Assembly (NCBI GenBank): GCA_029891385.1
Contig: CM057230.1
Location: forward strand, 47,595,414 to 47,659,413
Direction of reading: 5' to 3'
Length of the DNA: 64,000 bases
Origin: Erythroxylum novogranatense
Lineage: Eukaryota > Streptophyta > Magnoliopsida > Malpighiales > Erythroxylaceae
The translations under genes and the position numbers were made by a program. Position 1 is the first letter of the stretch. Each line of letters opens with the position of its first letter. The notes below the pieces were generated by a model. It saw nothing but the letters and a program-made list of their open reading frames with translations, was not told where the DNA came from and did no database searches. Below, one piece after another: positions 11,177 to 23,201 of the stretch.

Positions 11177-11908
11177 CAAATGTTGAGACTCGATCCAGAA
11201 ACTGGATTCCAACCGGAAAACGAAGGAAACAAAGCGAATTCAAATTGGATAAATTGAATCCGAAGGCGAATCAATAACAAAATGCGGAAGAAACGAATCG
11301 AATACAAATAGAATCGAAACTGATTTCCGACATCTGTGAACAAATAGCTTAGAGAATATGATCGCGTTGGAAACCTAGACTATCCGATCTGAAAAAAAAT
11401 CCAGTATAATTTTTTTTTCTTTTTCTCTTCTTTCTTCTTCCTTAATCAATTTCTCAATTCATAATCGTTTTTTTATACACCCATTTGAATCTCAATTCTC
11501 ATTTTCATACCCATCTTACCAAAAATTTTCGGCAGCATAACGGCTGCATCCTAACTAACCCAACCTGCAAAGTGTTCAAAATACACTTCTATATTTCTCA
11601 CAATAACTGAATCATCGGACTCCCGTCCGAATCCAACTCAACACACGCAATCCTATATCTACATATCCATATCCTTTAACATAGTATATCAACACAATCC
11701 CCAATAATCATACACGAACTTATATCTTAATTCCATACTCAAATCACAATTCATTTTAGCATTCCATAGACAATTCCATATAGTATATTCGTCATGAATA
11801 CGTGCTTACCAAATATTCCATAATACAACATCGATAATAAAATCCAAATACACAATACACAATATACGAAAACCTTCACTTTCTTTCACCCGATCTTCTT
11901 CTCATCAC

Positions 11909-14386
11909 CTGTGGATGGGAATGAAGGGGGTGAGCTTATAGCTCGTAGGTAACAGTTTATAACAAAAATATAAGCAAAATCCTTGAAATTCTTTTTCTTT
12001 TATGGTCTTAGAAAGCATTTCTTTGAAATCCGTAAAGCCCATTTTCTAAAAATTTCGTTCTTGCTATAGTCAAATCACAATTGCAAAACGTATGATTTTT
12101 AGGCTTTCAGCCATAAACCCATAGGTTGCAAAACATGAATGCATCAACTTGACAGTTCATAAATGCAATGACAAATCACATATGCAATGCACAACACATG
12201 GCTCGAGAGTTCAGAACACGACGGATAAACCAAGTTTATATCAGAAACACAACGAGTCCGATTTGGATCTCGTGGCCCACAAGCGGGCAGCCGGAGAAGG
12301 CTATAATTTTCCATACGTCGACGTGCACGTGACTAACACAACGCTCCTCTCTCTTCCACAAAAAGCACATAACAATTTGTGCTCAATCAATTTATCGAAT
12401 GTTTCCATACCTTCAAGCTTTTCTATCTTTTCATTCATGCAAAATGCCATAACATATTTTAATGACATAACATGAGCATAACTCACCAATTGCAATGCAA
12501 TTTCAATGATCATAATAATTCAACAATTTAATCACGTATAGACCAAAGCCAGAACAATGTATGCAAGTTATTTCTTTAAAACATAAACCAAACGTATGCA
12601 AATTCATAAAGCACATTTATTCAAAAACATAATTTGCATGAATCTTGTATTTTCTAAAGAAACATTCCGAAAGCATTTTCATAACTTATCGAATTTATCG
12701 AAAATAACAAATTTAACAATTTTCGCGATTTCTTAAATCCCAACCACTGAAATGAATTTCAAAATCTTTCTTCATTTCTCAATTCATTTTAAAACTCGTA
12801 ACCCTTTTTCCAAAATATTCGGAACAATAAAATTCAATACTTTCTAAATTTTCAATCAATCGCCAAATCATTTGAAAACCGAAATTGAACCTTTGGTCAT
12901 TTTTCAAAACTTGAAATTTTCTTAATTTATCAAACATTTAAAACTTGTATAATTTCATAAAACAATTTCTAAAACCATTTTAAAAGTAAGGAATCTAATC
13001 ATACGAAGATCAAAGACTTCAAACATTTACATAACTAACATTTTAAACAATTTCAAACGCATTCTAAATCGTACTTTTCAACATTTTAATAAACCTTATT
13101 TTCTAAACAATTTCAAACGATTTAAGAATCACACTTTGTCAAACATTTTATAAACAAGTTCGTAAATCGTAAACTTTTCAAACACTTTAATAAACAATGT
13201 CGGAAATCATAAATTTTCAAATACTTTTTATAAACATTAGATATTCAGAAATCGAAATCTTTCAACCACTTTTATAAACAACAATTTCTAAATAATTTCG
13301 AAAGTATTCGAAAATCGTAAATTTTTAAACATTTGCATAAACCATTTTCTAGACCATTTCAAAGCATTTTTAGGAATCAAAACTTTCAAATATTTCCATA
13401 AACAATATTTTCTATACCCTTCCGAATTTATGCGGAAATCACAAGTTTTCAAACCTTTACATAAAACCATATTTTATAAACACTCTTAAAACTAATCGAA
13501 AATCATAAATTTTCAAACCTTTATCATATTCAAGCTCAATATCATTTATCGAATGCTCTTTTTTAACTATACGAAATGCCATGGAATCTTTCAAGGCATA
13601 ACACAATGTATTTTTGCAATTCGACAAAAGTTCATGTATTGAATCAATAATGATTTTCAAATCATTCATACAATGATGCAACATTTACGATGCAATTGAA
13701 ATTAGAAAATCTCTTTGTTTAAAGAAAGCGTTAGTGGCTTATAAATTCTATTATAAACAGTACCCACCTCGATTTCTGCTGAAGCTTGTCCTTAACTTCA
13801 ATTTGACCATTGCCTCTTTCTTCCTTCCAATAGAAAAATTCCCTACACCAATTTCCCACAAATTCAATCTCATAAATAACATAATCCTCAAATTGAACTT
13901 AGAACACACTAATTCCACATGTAACCAAGCCATCTAAATCACAAATTTCCAAAATCCCCAATTTACAAAATTGGGCATAAACCCTAATTAATTTCCATCC
14001 AAAACTAAACCCATAATATTAAGCAATCAACAAAATTAACTTCATACTCCACAAACCCATACCCTTTTCCATATTTCTAAACCAGAAATTCATCAAAATT
14101 CACAGATCTCAAAATTTCGCATCTTACCTTCTCTCCCACCATTTTCAGATTTTTGGGCTCTATAAGAAGCTTTCATCTTCTTCTTCACCTTTCCCTTTGA
14201 AAAGTACCAAAAACCCCTCAAGAAACTTAGAGAAAACTGAACCTTTGAAGCTCTCTTCTTCTTCTCTTCGGTTCTTCTCCACCGAAACAAGCTTTCTCTC
14301 TTCTCTCCTCTTTTTTCTTTTAAGTCTTTTGGGCAATAATCGTGATTCTCCTCCACACAACTATAGCCCCCTTTCTTTTATAGTGC
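11909..14386 (-). other. Predicted spliced leader in X right LTR
   Basis: TATA-like box at 14376-14386; donor with the intron starting at 14127; intron 1 of 285 nt (13843-14127); exon 2 of 75 nt (13768-13842); intron 2 of 1,859 nt (11909-13767) with acceptor CCATCCACAG. As this is the 5' LTR, it would be the one driving element transcription; exon 3 would run into the PBS and internal region. Confidence 0.55.
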
Positions 14387-15438
14387 CAGGTCAATTAATG
14401 AATAAGGAATGACCCATAAGCCCCTCCATTTAAGCCTATAAACTTAACCCTTTAAGTAAACTTCCAAAATTGCCCCTTCATTGGTCTTTAAAACTGACAT
14501 CTTGTCTGATTATTTCGATCAGGTAAATAAAGTCATTTGATAAAACTTTTTTCTGAAGAAATGTTCCTCTATGTCTTACGAATCCATCGCTTCAAGAATC
14601 GGATCGATCGGAGCTCTATAGCTCAAGATATCCCCAAAATACTAAAGTTTGTTCTTCATACCCGAGGCTGAACACTACCCCTAACTTCCCACCCATATTT
14701 GGAAGTCTTAGAGGCTAAATTATAGCTCGGCTCCTTCATAACATTTGTAGCCCCATGTCTCTATTTTCATTAACAATAAGAACCAACTCAATCGGAGCTC
14801 TATCGGTCGAGATATCTCTAAAATACTGAACACTACTCAGCCATTACAACACCGGGACTGAACACTTCACTGAACTTCCGACCTATATTTGGAAGTCTTA
14901 GAGGCTACATTATAGCTCGGCTCCTTCATAACATTCGTAGCCCCATGTCTCTATTTTCATTAACAACAAGAATCAACTGAATCCGAGCTCTAGCGACCTA
15001 TAACACTGAACACTGTTCAGCCATTATAACACAGAGACTGAACACTACACTGAACTTCCGACCTATATTTGGAAGTCTTAGAGGCTACATTATCGATTGG
15101 CTCCTTCAGATGAATTGTAGATATATGTCTCTAGTTTAATTTTCAAAAAGAATCAACTCAATCCGAGCTCTAGCGATCTCTAGCGACCTATAATACTGAA
15201 CACTGCTCATACCATTACAAAGCTGAGACTGAACTCTACATTGAACTTCCGACCTATATTTGGAAGTCTTAGAGGCTACATTATAGCTCGGCTCCTTCAT
15301 AACATTTGTAGCCCCATGTCTCTAGTTTAATTTCCAAAAAGAATCAGATAGATCGTATGTCGGACGAAGAAGTTATGCTCAAAAGAGTGAAGGAAGGTCA
15401 AAGCTCGGCCAGAAAAATCGAAGCTCGGCCAGAACGAA

Positions 15439-15578
15439 GATCGGTCGACCATCAGAGGTCGGTCGGCCAACAGAGGTCGGCTCGGCCAACAGAGGTCGGT
15501 CAGCCATCCGAGGTCGGTCGGCCAACAGAGGTCGGCTCGGCCATCAGAGGTCAGTCGGCCAACAGAGGTCGGTCGGCA
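15439..15578. repeat. GGTCGG(C)TCGGCC array, 7 units
   Basis: Sister of the array at 9279-9398 with one additional unit; one unit is mutated (CATCCGA for CATCAGA). LTRs of one element start identical, so the difference arose after insertion or by gene conversion. Confidence 0.85.
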
Positions 15579-16763
15579 CCCAATCCGACCTTCAAACTTC
15601 AAACCCTCATAACTTTTGACTCCGAGCTCCAAATCAGGCGCGGTTTGTTTCTTTGGAAAGCTAAGAGACAGATCTACCATTTTCAAGAAGGACTCAAAGG
15701 CATGCTCGGACACTAAAGGAATCAGAAGTTTGCACAAAGATGACTGATCGATAATTTCTCAACAGTACCAAAACTTGCAAACATCATAACTTTTGATCCA
15801 GAACTTCAAATTTAACAAACTTGGTGTTTATGGAAAGCTTGAAGAAAGATCTACAACTTTCATTAAGGCCTTAAAAATCATATCGACCCCTAAATGGGTC
15901 AAAAACTCCACACAAACTGACTGGTCGATCAACTTCACATTAAACAGTCTCAAAACTTCTAAAAATCATAACTTTCTACTCCCTTGTCCAATATTTTCTT
16001 GCCTTATATCAATGGAAAGATAAAGACATAATCTACCACTTTCATTAAGACCACTTTGGCTAAATCAATCTAAATCAATACAGATTTGCCATTGAAGTCT
16101 CTAAACATCATTCCAACACATCCACTTCACATCTCAACACATCAACTTCACATATTCACCCACTACCACAAACTCTTCAACTAATTCATCTCAAACACAA
16201 TTCAAATCTCCAATAAACTATTCCAAAGTCATTTCCCCACATCAAACTCAACACCAAAGGATATACGCATACACATTTCTCTTTCACAAAAGTCATACGT
16301 AATCTTACTCTTAATAGCATTTTCCAAACCAAGGCAAAATACACTTAACTTTCAAATATCATAACTTTCAATCTCGATATCGAAAAATAGCATACTTTAT
16401 GGCTACGAAAAGCTCTCAACATAATCTACAAATTTTATGTAGATTATTTCCTCAAAATCTGCCTAAATCAAAAGTCAACTCTTTACTCCAAAAAGTCAAA
16501 CTTTCTAATTTTCTTCAACATATAACACTTTCACTAATCATTTCTTGCTTTTAAACTCCATTTCAATCAACCCATTCACTTTAATTTTCATAACTCATAC
16601 AAATCTACTCAAATTTCAAAGTCATCAAAACCAATAACTTCATTTTTCATCAATCTTCTTTAAATACAATAACATCCACAACACAATACCTATACAAACA
16701 CACTCATTGAATTCCATTTTAATAATTCTAATTTCCATCAAAAGATCGGGGTCCAACAAAGCT

Positions 16764-17665
16764 GAACATGGAGAATCAAGCAAGCACGCTGGCAAAGGTA
16801 AGGAGGTAAGTCTTCAAGACCTTCCTTTTCCAAATTCATATTTGATGAGCAAGCGTATGAATGAGATCAAACATGAAAAGAAATCATTGATTTGTTTGGA
16901 AAAGTAGAGGTAAATGTTCCCTTGCTTGATTTAGTGAAGAGAGTTACGGCCTATGCTAAATATCTGAAGGACTTGTGCACTAACAAGAGAAAGTTTAGAC
17001 CAAATGAGAGTCCAAGTAAGCTCAAATGGTCGGCCCTATTCAAACCACAAATACTTGTGAAAAGTCAAGACCCTGGATCTTTCACCATTCCTTGCATCTT
17101 AGGGAAAGTAACTATAGGAAGAGCGTTGTTAGATCTGGGGCAGCGATTAATGTGATGCCCAAATCTGTTTATCAGTCCTTAGGAGTGAAAAGTTTGAAAC
17201 CCACATCTGTTGTCCTACAGCTAGCTGATAGATCATTTAGGCATCCGGTGGGTACAATTGAGGACATCTTGGTCCAGGTAAAGGGTTTAGCATTTCCTGC
17301 TGATTTTTATGTAGTTGATATGTCTTCTAAAGTTATGCAGAATACTTCTTTGATTCTCGGGCGACCCTTTTTGCGGATAGCAAGCACCATGATCAACATG
17401 AAGGAAGGTAAGATCACCATGGAGGTAGGCGACCAAAAGGTAAGCTTCAACATGTATGAGGCAATGAAACACCCCCATGAGGACTATTTACTTCTAGGAG
17501 TTAATATGCTTGATATGGTTGTTTAAGATGCATGCGCTGATTTTGAACAATCAATGGACCCCTTGACTGACAATTCTTTGGAGAACATTTTTGCTTCCAA
17601 TGTTTTAGGTGAATCGTTGAGTGTGGATGTTAGCATGGAGCTGGAAAGCAGTCGAATTACCTCAC
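16764..17665 (+). pseudogene. Athila-type gag-protease, second fragment (element A)
   Basis: Resumes element A gag right after the X insertion (GESSKHAGKGKEVSLQDLPF) and runs into the aspartic protease: AINVMPKSVYQSLGVKS, then PADFYVVDMSSKVMQ, then SLILGRPFLRIASTM. Compared with the copy in B it has frameshifts near 16880, 17020 and 17145 (the last inside the DLG active-site region) and a stop at 17524-17526. It is cut at 17665 by element B (TSD CTCAC) and its last codons continue at 37047. No RT, RNase H or integrase follows. Confidence 0.85.
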
Positions 17666-19142
17666 TGATTAAGCCAAGTTTACATTATAAATTGCCTGCA
17701 TTTTCATAGTTGCTTATGCATTCGTTGACTCTTAATTGATGATTTTTGTGCTTAAACTGGTTCCTGATAACTAGCTCTTTTAATTCACAATTTGTCAGTA
17801 AATTGTCATCATTTGATATTAATTTCTCTATAATTTTCATAAGGACAATTGATACTGCAAAATGGTATTTTATATTGCAGGAGCAAAGGAGTCAACCTAT
17901 CAGGAAGTCAACAGGTCGTGAGTCCAATTCGCACATCGCGACGGAAGTTAATTTGCACGTTGCGAGGAACGTTAATTTGCACGTCATGATGAACGTTAAT
18001 TCCCACATCGCGAAGAGCAAGTCAATTCTACACATCGCGACGAATATTAATTTACACGTCGCGACGTACGAGCGGATACCCGGACTTCATTTGGAAAGAT
18101 CTCTCACTATTCCGACCCGACCCGCATACATCATTTAAAAACTTTGCTATTTTTAGGTCAAAGAGAGCTACACGAGACATTGGGAGGTAGCAGTAGAGAC
18201 GACATTCCTTTCCACCATCATTTTCCATTTTCATCATCTTCGATCATCACCATCATTTCGAGTCCACCGTCAGTATCTTCTGCTACCATGGAAGGCGTCC
18301 AATCTTCACTAGTTGTGAGAAAGTCCGGAGTCATGCATAGCTAAACACCATTTCCTCCTGAAAATGTAGCAATGGTTTGAGTTCACCGGTAGCTTAAAAG
18401 GGGATTAATCATATAGTGTCTGAAGTTTAGTTATGTTTGTGTAAACTCTGAGTTAGAGATTGCATCTGTATAACTAGATTAGCATGGTTATAGTTTAACC
18501 GTGTGCTGAACACTTTGTTGTGATTTGGACATAGTTATTTGTAGAATTTCGATGCTTAATATATGAAGTCTCATATATGTCATTCAGATATTGCATTGAC
18601 TCTCATAATCTGCCTAGTTGTGTTTGATTTAGATGGTTGTGCTTTTATCCGATTGACCGATTGCATTTACTTGTCCAATTTTCACACTAAGGTTTTTAAC
18701 AAGGATTTAAGTGATGGAGTTCATTAATTAAATCTTTGGACCTAAAGAGTCCTTTAGGGTTGATCTTTCGAAACTTAGTGGATTCTATCCCCAAAAAATT
18801 AGTTTGAACCATGATAGCCTGCGCCCATTTTCAAGAGGATTTATTATCATTTTCTTGTTACTCAAATTTATAATTTCATTTAATTCCATAAAATCCAAAA
18901 ATATTCTTTTATACTTTTTCCCCAATTTTAATTACTTTTACAATTCCGATCAACATACCAAATCCCATTTTATCAACTTTGATTGCAATTTTTGGTAATT
19001 AGGCTAGTTTAGACCTTTTTCATTTGGTTCCTATTAAGTGAGACGACCCGAGGTTGCATCTCGTATTGCAATCTTTGGAATTATTATTTTTGACCGGTTT
19101 CTAAGGATCGATCGTAAGGTCGAATCGACAAAGCCGTGATCA
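17666..19142 (+). mobile_element. Element B 5' LTR, 1,477 bp
   Basis: Starts TGATTAAGCC and ends GTGATCA, followed by the PBS. It carries a six-unit CGTCGCGACG-like array at 17931-18070. Acceptor-like TATATTGCAG|GAGCAAAGG (about 17880) and TATTTTTAG|GTCAAAG (about 18160) flank that array and are conserved in the other two Athila LTRs. Confidence 0.85.
17931..18070. repeat. CGTCGCGACG-type array, 6 units
   Basis: Units of about 24 bp, of the type GCACGTCGCGACGAACGTTAATTC. The 3' LTR has four units (35883-35974). The two-unit difference of about 48 bp explains the 49-bp length difference between the two LTRs. Confidence 0.85.
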
Positions 19143-19145
19143 AAT

Positions 19146-19163
19146 TGGCGTCGTTATCGGGGA
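19146..19163 (+). promoter_or_regulatory. Primer-binding site of element B (tRNA-Asp type)
   Basis: TGGCGTCGTTATCGGGGA lies three bases after the LTR end. It is a slightly mutated form of the TGGCGCCGTTGCCGGGGA site typical of Athila/Tat elements. Confidence 0.85.
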
Positions 19164-19482
19164 ATTAAGAAATTGGTTTACCGTAGGATAGCCATTGTCA
19201 TTCATTTCAATTGTCGTTGATAACCAGAATCTTTGTTTTTGCAGTGCATTTAGTATAGTTTGATTTTCACACTTGTTCATAGTATAGGTTTGATTTCCCT
19301 TTGCACAAGCATACTCCATACTTTAATTTTTCTCTTACTTAACAAGTTTTCCACACATACACACTCATACATACATCCATACACTCATACTCTCGCATTC
19401 ATCGCATTTCATTTTTATCCGATTTTGTGTGACTGTGAGAATTTTTGTTACCATTTCTTTTATTTGTGGATTGATCTTGTGT

Positions 19483-22259
19483 ATGCCCAGGAGAGGTAGA
19501 CTTGTTCAATTCCAACCTGAGATTGAGAGACATTTGCGGAGACCTAGGAAAGAGAGAAAAGAACAAGAGAGGAGTAGAGTAGTTGAGCGAGAAAGAGAAA
19601 ATATGGCTGAGAATCCTCACATTTTTCCAAATCCTGACTTTCCTGCACACCATCCTAGAAATGGAACTAATGGAGGAAATGGTGAGCATGAGAGAGTGGG
19701 AGAAAACAATGAGAATCAAAGACGTAGGACAATTAGGGAAGCAACAACTTCTGATGTGCATTATGATCCATTTACTACTGCTTGCCCTAATTTTGATGTT
19801 AATTTTGATATTAAAGGTTTGTTGATTAATTCCCTTCCTAAATTTCATGGCTTGGCAGGAGAAGATCCGTACATGCACCTACAAGCTTTGACGATGATCT
19901 GTCAGAGTATGAAGCCAGTGGGAGCTACTTTGGACCAAGTGCTATGGAAGGTATTTCATTTGTCCTTGGAAGGAAAGGCTCGAGAGTGGTACATGAGTCT
20001 TCCGAGGCATGTGGCCAATGCTTATCATAGCTGGGCCAACCTGAGGAAGGCCTTTTGGAGAAATATTTTCCAGCTTCTAGGACATCTTCGATGAGGAAGG
20101 AAATTTATTCAGCCCGCCAGGAGTATGATGAATCACTGTATGACTATTGGAACCGCTTCCAAGATCTTCTGTCCAGATGCCCCCATCACCAAATTCCTGA
20201 TGAACAATTGGTGCAGTATTTCTATGATGGGTTGAAGAGTCAAGAGAAAGGTATGTTAGATGCTGCATCGGGAGGATCTCTGATTGACCTTACAGCATTG
20301 GAAGCATAGGACTTGATCAAGAAGATGGCCTTAAACCATCAACAATACAGTATGAGAGATTCCAGAGGATTGAATGAATTGGGAGCTTTAACAGCTCAAG
20401 CCAAGAGAATAGAAAGTCTGGAAACAAAGGTAGATTCACTGGAAAACAGGATAACATCGTAGCTGTCTTGTATTACTGCAGAATTGAAGAACTTGAATGT
20501 GCATCGCCCATCATCTTCAACGGATATTACTGCACCCAGTTATGACACTTGTGGGTCGATGATGCACATATCAAGTGTATGCCCTGGAAGATATGAAGAG
20601 GTGTCAGCAGTGTATCCAGGGAGAGCAAATCAGAATTGGGATCCCTACTCCAACATATACAATGAAGGATGGAAGTCTAATCCGAGATTCAGTTGGAGGA
20701 ATGAGGAAAGCAGGGCCCCAAACAAATTTCCACAAGGGGGAGGAGCTGGTACTTCCACTAGCCAATTCTCAAATCAACAGCAAGCCCTAATAGTCCCCCC
20801 AAAGGAAGACATCAACCAGTTGCTTCACAGTATGATGACTCTGATGAAGGAAGAGAGGGATTCTAATGCTAACCAGTTTAATGTCATTGCTTCTCTTATT
20901 CAACAGGATTCCTCAAAGACTGCTGCTAGGTTCAATGCATTGGAGAAGACAATGGAACAATGGGAAACTAAGGCAGAGAACATAAATTCATATGTCACTC
21001 AGTTGTCCAACAACAAGAGTGAGAATCAAGCGAATAACAGTGGGACTATTCCTTCTAATACTATGATGAATCCCAAGAGTCTCAATGCAATTGCCCTCCG
21101 GAGTGGGAAGCAAGTGAGGTTTAATCCTCGAGTAGATGAAGAGGCATGTGATGAGGATGTTGAGAGTGCAGAAGCGCCCCTACCCAAGGAAAAGATTAAG
21201 AAATCAGAAAGTGTGAGGGAAGAAGAGCTATTGAAAGAGAAAAGGCATGCTTCGAGAAACAAGGGAACTACTTCAGAGAGTTCTAATGATCAAGTTGAAC
21301 ATGGAGAATCAAGCAATCAAGCCGGCAAAGGTAAGGAGGTAAGTATTCAAGACCTTTCTTTTCCAAACTCATATTTGATGAGCAAGAGCATGAATGAGAT
21401 TAAACATGAAAAAGAAATCATTGATTTTTTTGGGAAAGTAGAGGTGAATGTTCCCTTGCTTGATTTGGTGAAGAGAGTTCCGGTCTATGCTAAATATTTA
21501 AAGGACTTGTACACTAACAAGAGAAAGTTTAGGCCGAATGAGAGAGTCCAGGTAAGCTCCAATGTGTCTGCATTGTTCAAGCCCCAAATTCCAGTTAAGT
21601 GTCAAGATCCCGGATCGTTCACTATTCCTTGTGTTATAGGAAAGGTGACCATCGGACGAGCACTATTAGATTTAGGGGAGGCCATCAATGTGATGCCTAA
21701 ATCAGTCTACGAGCCCCTAAGAGTGAAAAGTATAAAATCTTCATCTGTAGTTTTACAATTGGCCGATAGATCCTTTAGGCATCCCGTGGGGATAATTGAG
21801 GAAATCTTGGTCCATGTAAAAGGTTTAGTGTTTCCCGCAGACTTTTATGTTCTTGACATGTCTACTGAAGTTGTGCAGGACACTTCACTGATTCTCGGAC
21901 GACCCTTCCTTCGAACAACAAGCACCATGATAAGCCTGAAGGAAAGAAAGATAACCATGGAGGTAGGTGACCAGCAGGTAAGCTTCAACTTGTATGAAGC
22001 AATGAAACACCCCCATGAGGATTATTCTCTGCTTGGAGTAAATATGCTTGATACGGTCATTGACGATGCACGTAGTGATTTTGCACAAACTTTAACATCT
22101 TCTACTGACGATCTCTTTGGAGAGAGTTTTCTTGCTGAGGATTTTGCAGGAGAGCCTTTGAGTAAGGGATTGGACATGGAGCTACCCAAGAGCCAAGCTG
22201 CTGAGATGAAGCTTGGATATCAACCGGATGACCATCCCGAGCTACAGGACCCACCGTGA
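19483..22259 (+). pseudogene. Athila-type gag-protease polyprotein (element B)
   Basis: Begins MPRRGRLVQFQPEIERHLRR. Gag follows: LPKFHGLAGEDPYMHLQAL, LSLEGKAREWYMSLP, then a retrotransposon gag domain (YFPASRTSSMRKEIYSARQE, LLSRCPHHQIPDEQLVQYFY). A degenerate CCHC knuckle (DTCGSMMHISSVCP, first Cys replaced) precedes a coiled-coil-prone stretch (QWETKAENINSYVTQL). The C-terminal part is a retropepsin with the Athila-type DLG active site (ALLDLGEAINVMPKSVY) and SLILGRPFLR flap-side motif. A frameshift near 20055 and in-frame stops near 20307 and 20461 kill it. The final 591 codons (20484-22259) are open. The polyprotein ends after protease with no RT. Confidence 0.9.
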
Positions 22260-22912
22260 GCCCAGGTTGTTTCTCTACCTGCATTCTCAATATATTCATA
22301 CGCATTACTTGGAATTGATTTGAAATTTTGTGTTGCATGAGTATCTTGATTGAGTGTGGGGGAGAGACCCAACCAGTAGGATTAGCTGTAGTTAGGTAGG
22401 ATTTCTGTTCCTTGTTCTAATAATTACTTTCACTTTGTGAGCTTTAAATATTTCTGCATTGAAGAAGCATGACATTGGTAGAAGGGTTGGTTTTTGTGAG
22501 ATTGATTGTTCCTGGATTATGCTAGGATCTTTAGGTTTGTGTTTTCTGTTTGGGTAGAGGCGTCGCGAGGTGCCTCGTTTTTCTTTAACACCTACGTCGC
22601 GACATATTTTAATTTATAAGACGCGACGTATCTCGTTCTTTTTGGCGCTTACGTCGCGACATGCCATCAATTGAAATACCTTTTTGCCCTTTCTATCCTT
22701 TGGTCTTCTCGTTTTGTCCAGTGCCCCTTTTTGTCTTTTCCCCTCGCGACCTTCTGCCTCCATTCGCCGTTTATCCTTCTTCTTTTCCCCTTCATCTTTT
22801 CTCCTCTAACACTCTCTTTCTGCCGTCATCGCTCTCGATTTATCTCGATTCTCTTCGCTGTTCAACTGTGCCCAGAGTCTCCGCCGTCTCCCTTCTTGCG
22901 TTTTCGACTTCT
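22260..22912 (+). other. Post-gag UTR with internal PPT-like site, array and accessory-ORF leader
   Basis: Contains GAGTGTGGGGGAGAG (22352-22366), nearly the same as the true PPT; a CGTCGCGAC array (22560-22665); then a pyrimidine-rich leader (22665-22912) ending at a splice donor. No protein is recognised; the C/F/S-rich ORFs here follow from the CT-rich composition. Confidence 0.6.
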
Positions 22913-23197
22913 GTAAGTGTCCCATTTCCTCTCGTTTTCCTGTTTTTCGTCCTCCTTGTTAGTCGTTTTTAGTTTGATCATCGCGACGAGCGTTGCACGT
23001 CGCGATGCATCTGGAAAATCACCATACGTCATGATGAATGCCTTGCCTCGTTGCGACGTACGAAGTACCTTATCTCGTCGCGACGTCTAGTCAAGGGCTT
23101 TGCCTCGTCGCGGCGTCTACCCACACGTAGCGACGAGGTGGCTGATTTTTGCTTAACTCCTTATTGATTTCTCTGTTCTCTTTCTTTTTGTGTGCAG
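22913..23197 (+). other. Predicted intron before accessory ORF
   Basis: Donor ACTTCT|GTAAGTGT at 22913 and acceptor CTTTTTGTGTGCAG at 23197 after a strong pyrimidine tract; 285 nt. The accessory ORF start codon is 4 nt after the acceptor. A CGTCGCGACG-type array (22980-23140) fills most of the intron. This suggests the downstream ORF is read from a spliced subgenomic RNA, as described for env-like ORFs of some plant gypsy elements. Confidence 0.6.
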
Positions 23198-23201
23198 GAC
23201 A

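Larger units (their letters stand above)
10579..11180 (-). mobile_element. Element X internal region, non-coding
   Basis: 602 bp bounded by a PPT (minus strand CTTTTAAGAGGGGGCGAAT) and a PBS. It is AT-rich with many CAT/ATC-rich stretches. No gag, protease or RT motif is found in any frame. Its ends match the 715-bp internal region of Y (CTTAAAAGAATTTC beside the PPT; CATACGCCC near the PBS). Confidence 0.85.
5008..16758 (-). mobile_element. Element X: giant-LTR non-coding retrotransposon
   Basis: Complete element with LTRs 5008-10578 and 11181-16758 and only 602 bp between them. It is flanked by TSD AAGCT (5003-5007 and 16759-16763) within element A gag. Orientation is minus: the PBS complementary to initiator Met tRNA lies at 11164-11176 beside the right LTR, and the PPT at 10579-10594 beside the left LTR. 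About 95% of the element is LTR. No gag or pol is recognised, so mobility would need proteins in trans. It resembles the LARD class but with a far smaller internal part than the LARDs I know. The two LTRs are very alike by eye, suggesting a fairly recent insertion. Confidence 0.9.
11181..16758 (-). mobile_element. Element X right LTR (5' LTR), 5,578 bp
   Basis: Near-identical to the left LTR over its full length, with small indels. It ends at TSD copy AAGCT (16759-16763). It contains the ~187-bp repeats (about 14620-15375), a seven-unit GGTCGG array (15439-15578), TATA box 14376-14386 and the CG-rich core 12274-12310. Confidence 0.9.

Noticed and set aside
13991..14000. CCCTAA-like motifs as telomeric repeats
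   Set aside because: Only isolated single copies in AT-rich LTR sequence; no tandem array.
15327..15737. ORFs on both strands over the GGTCGG array
   Set aside because: The open frames come from the 18/19-bp repeat; the peptides are simple repeats and do not extend beyond the array consistently.
17931..18070. CRISPR-like appearance of the regularly spaced CGTCGCGACG repeats
   Set aside because: The sequence is clearly plant nuclear DNA, the repeats are short palindromes with near-constant spacers inside an LTR, and there are no cas genes.
19399..19878. Minus-strand 159-codon ORF
   Set aside because: Antisense to the gag start of element B, with no recognisable domain.
22661..22972. Phe/Ser/Leu-rich ORFs as membrane proteins
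   Set aside because: The hydrophobic composition follows from CT-rich leader sequence; they cross the predicted splice donor.
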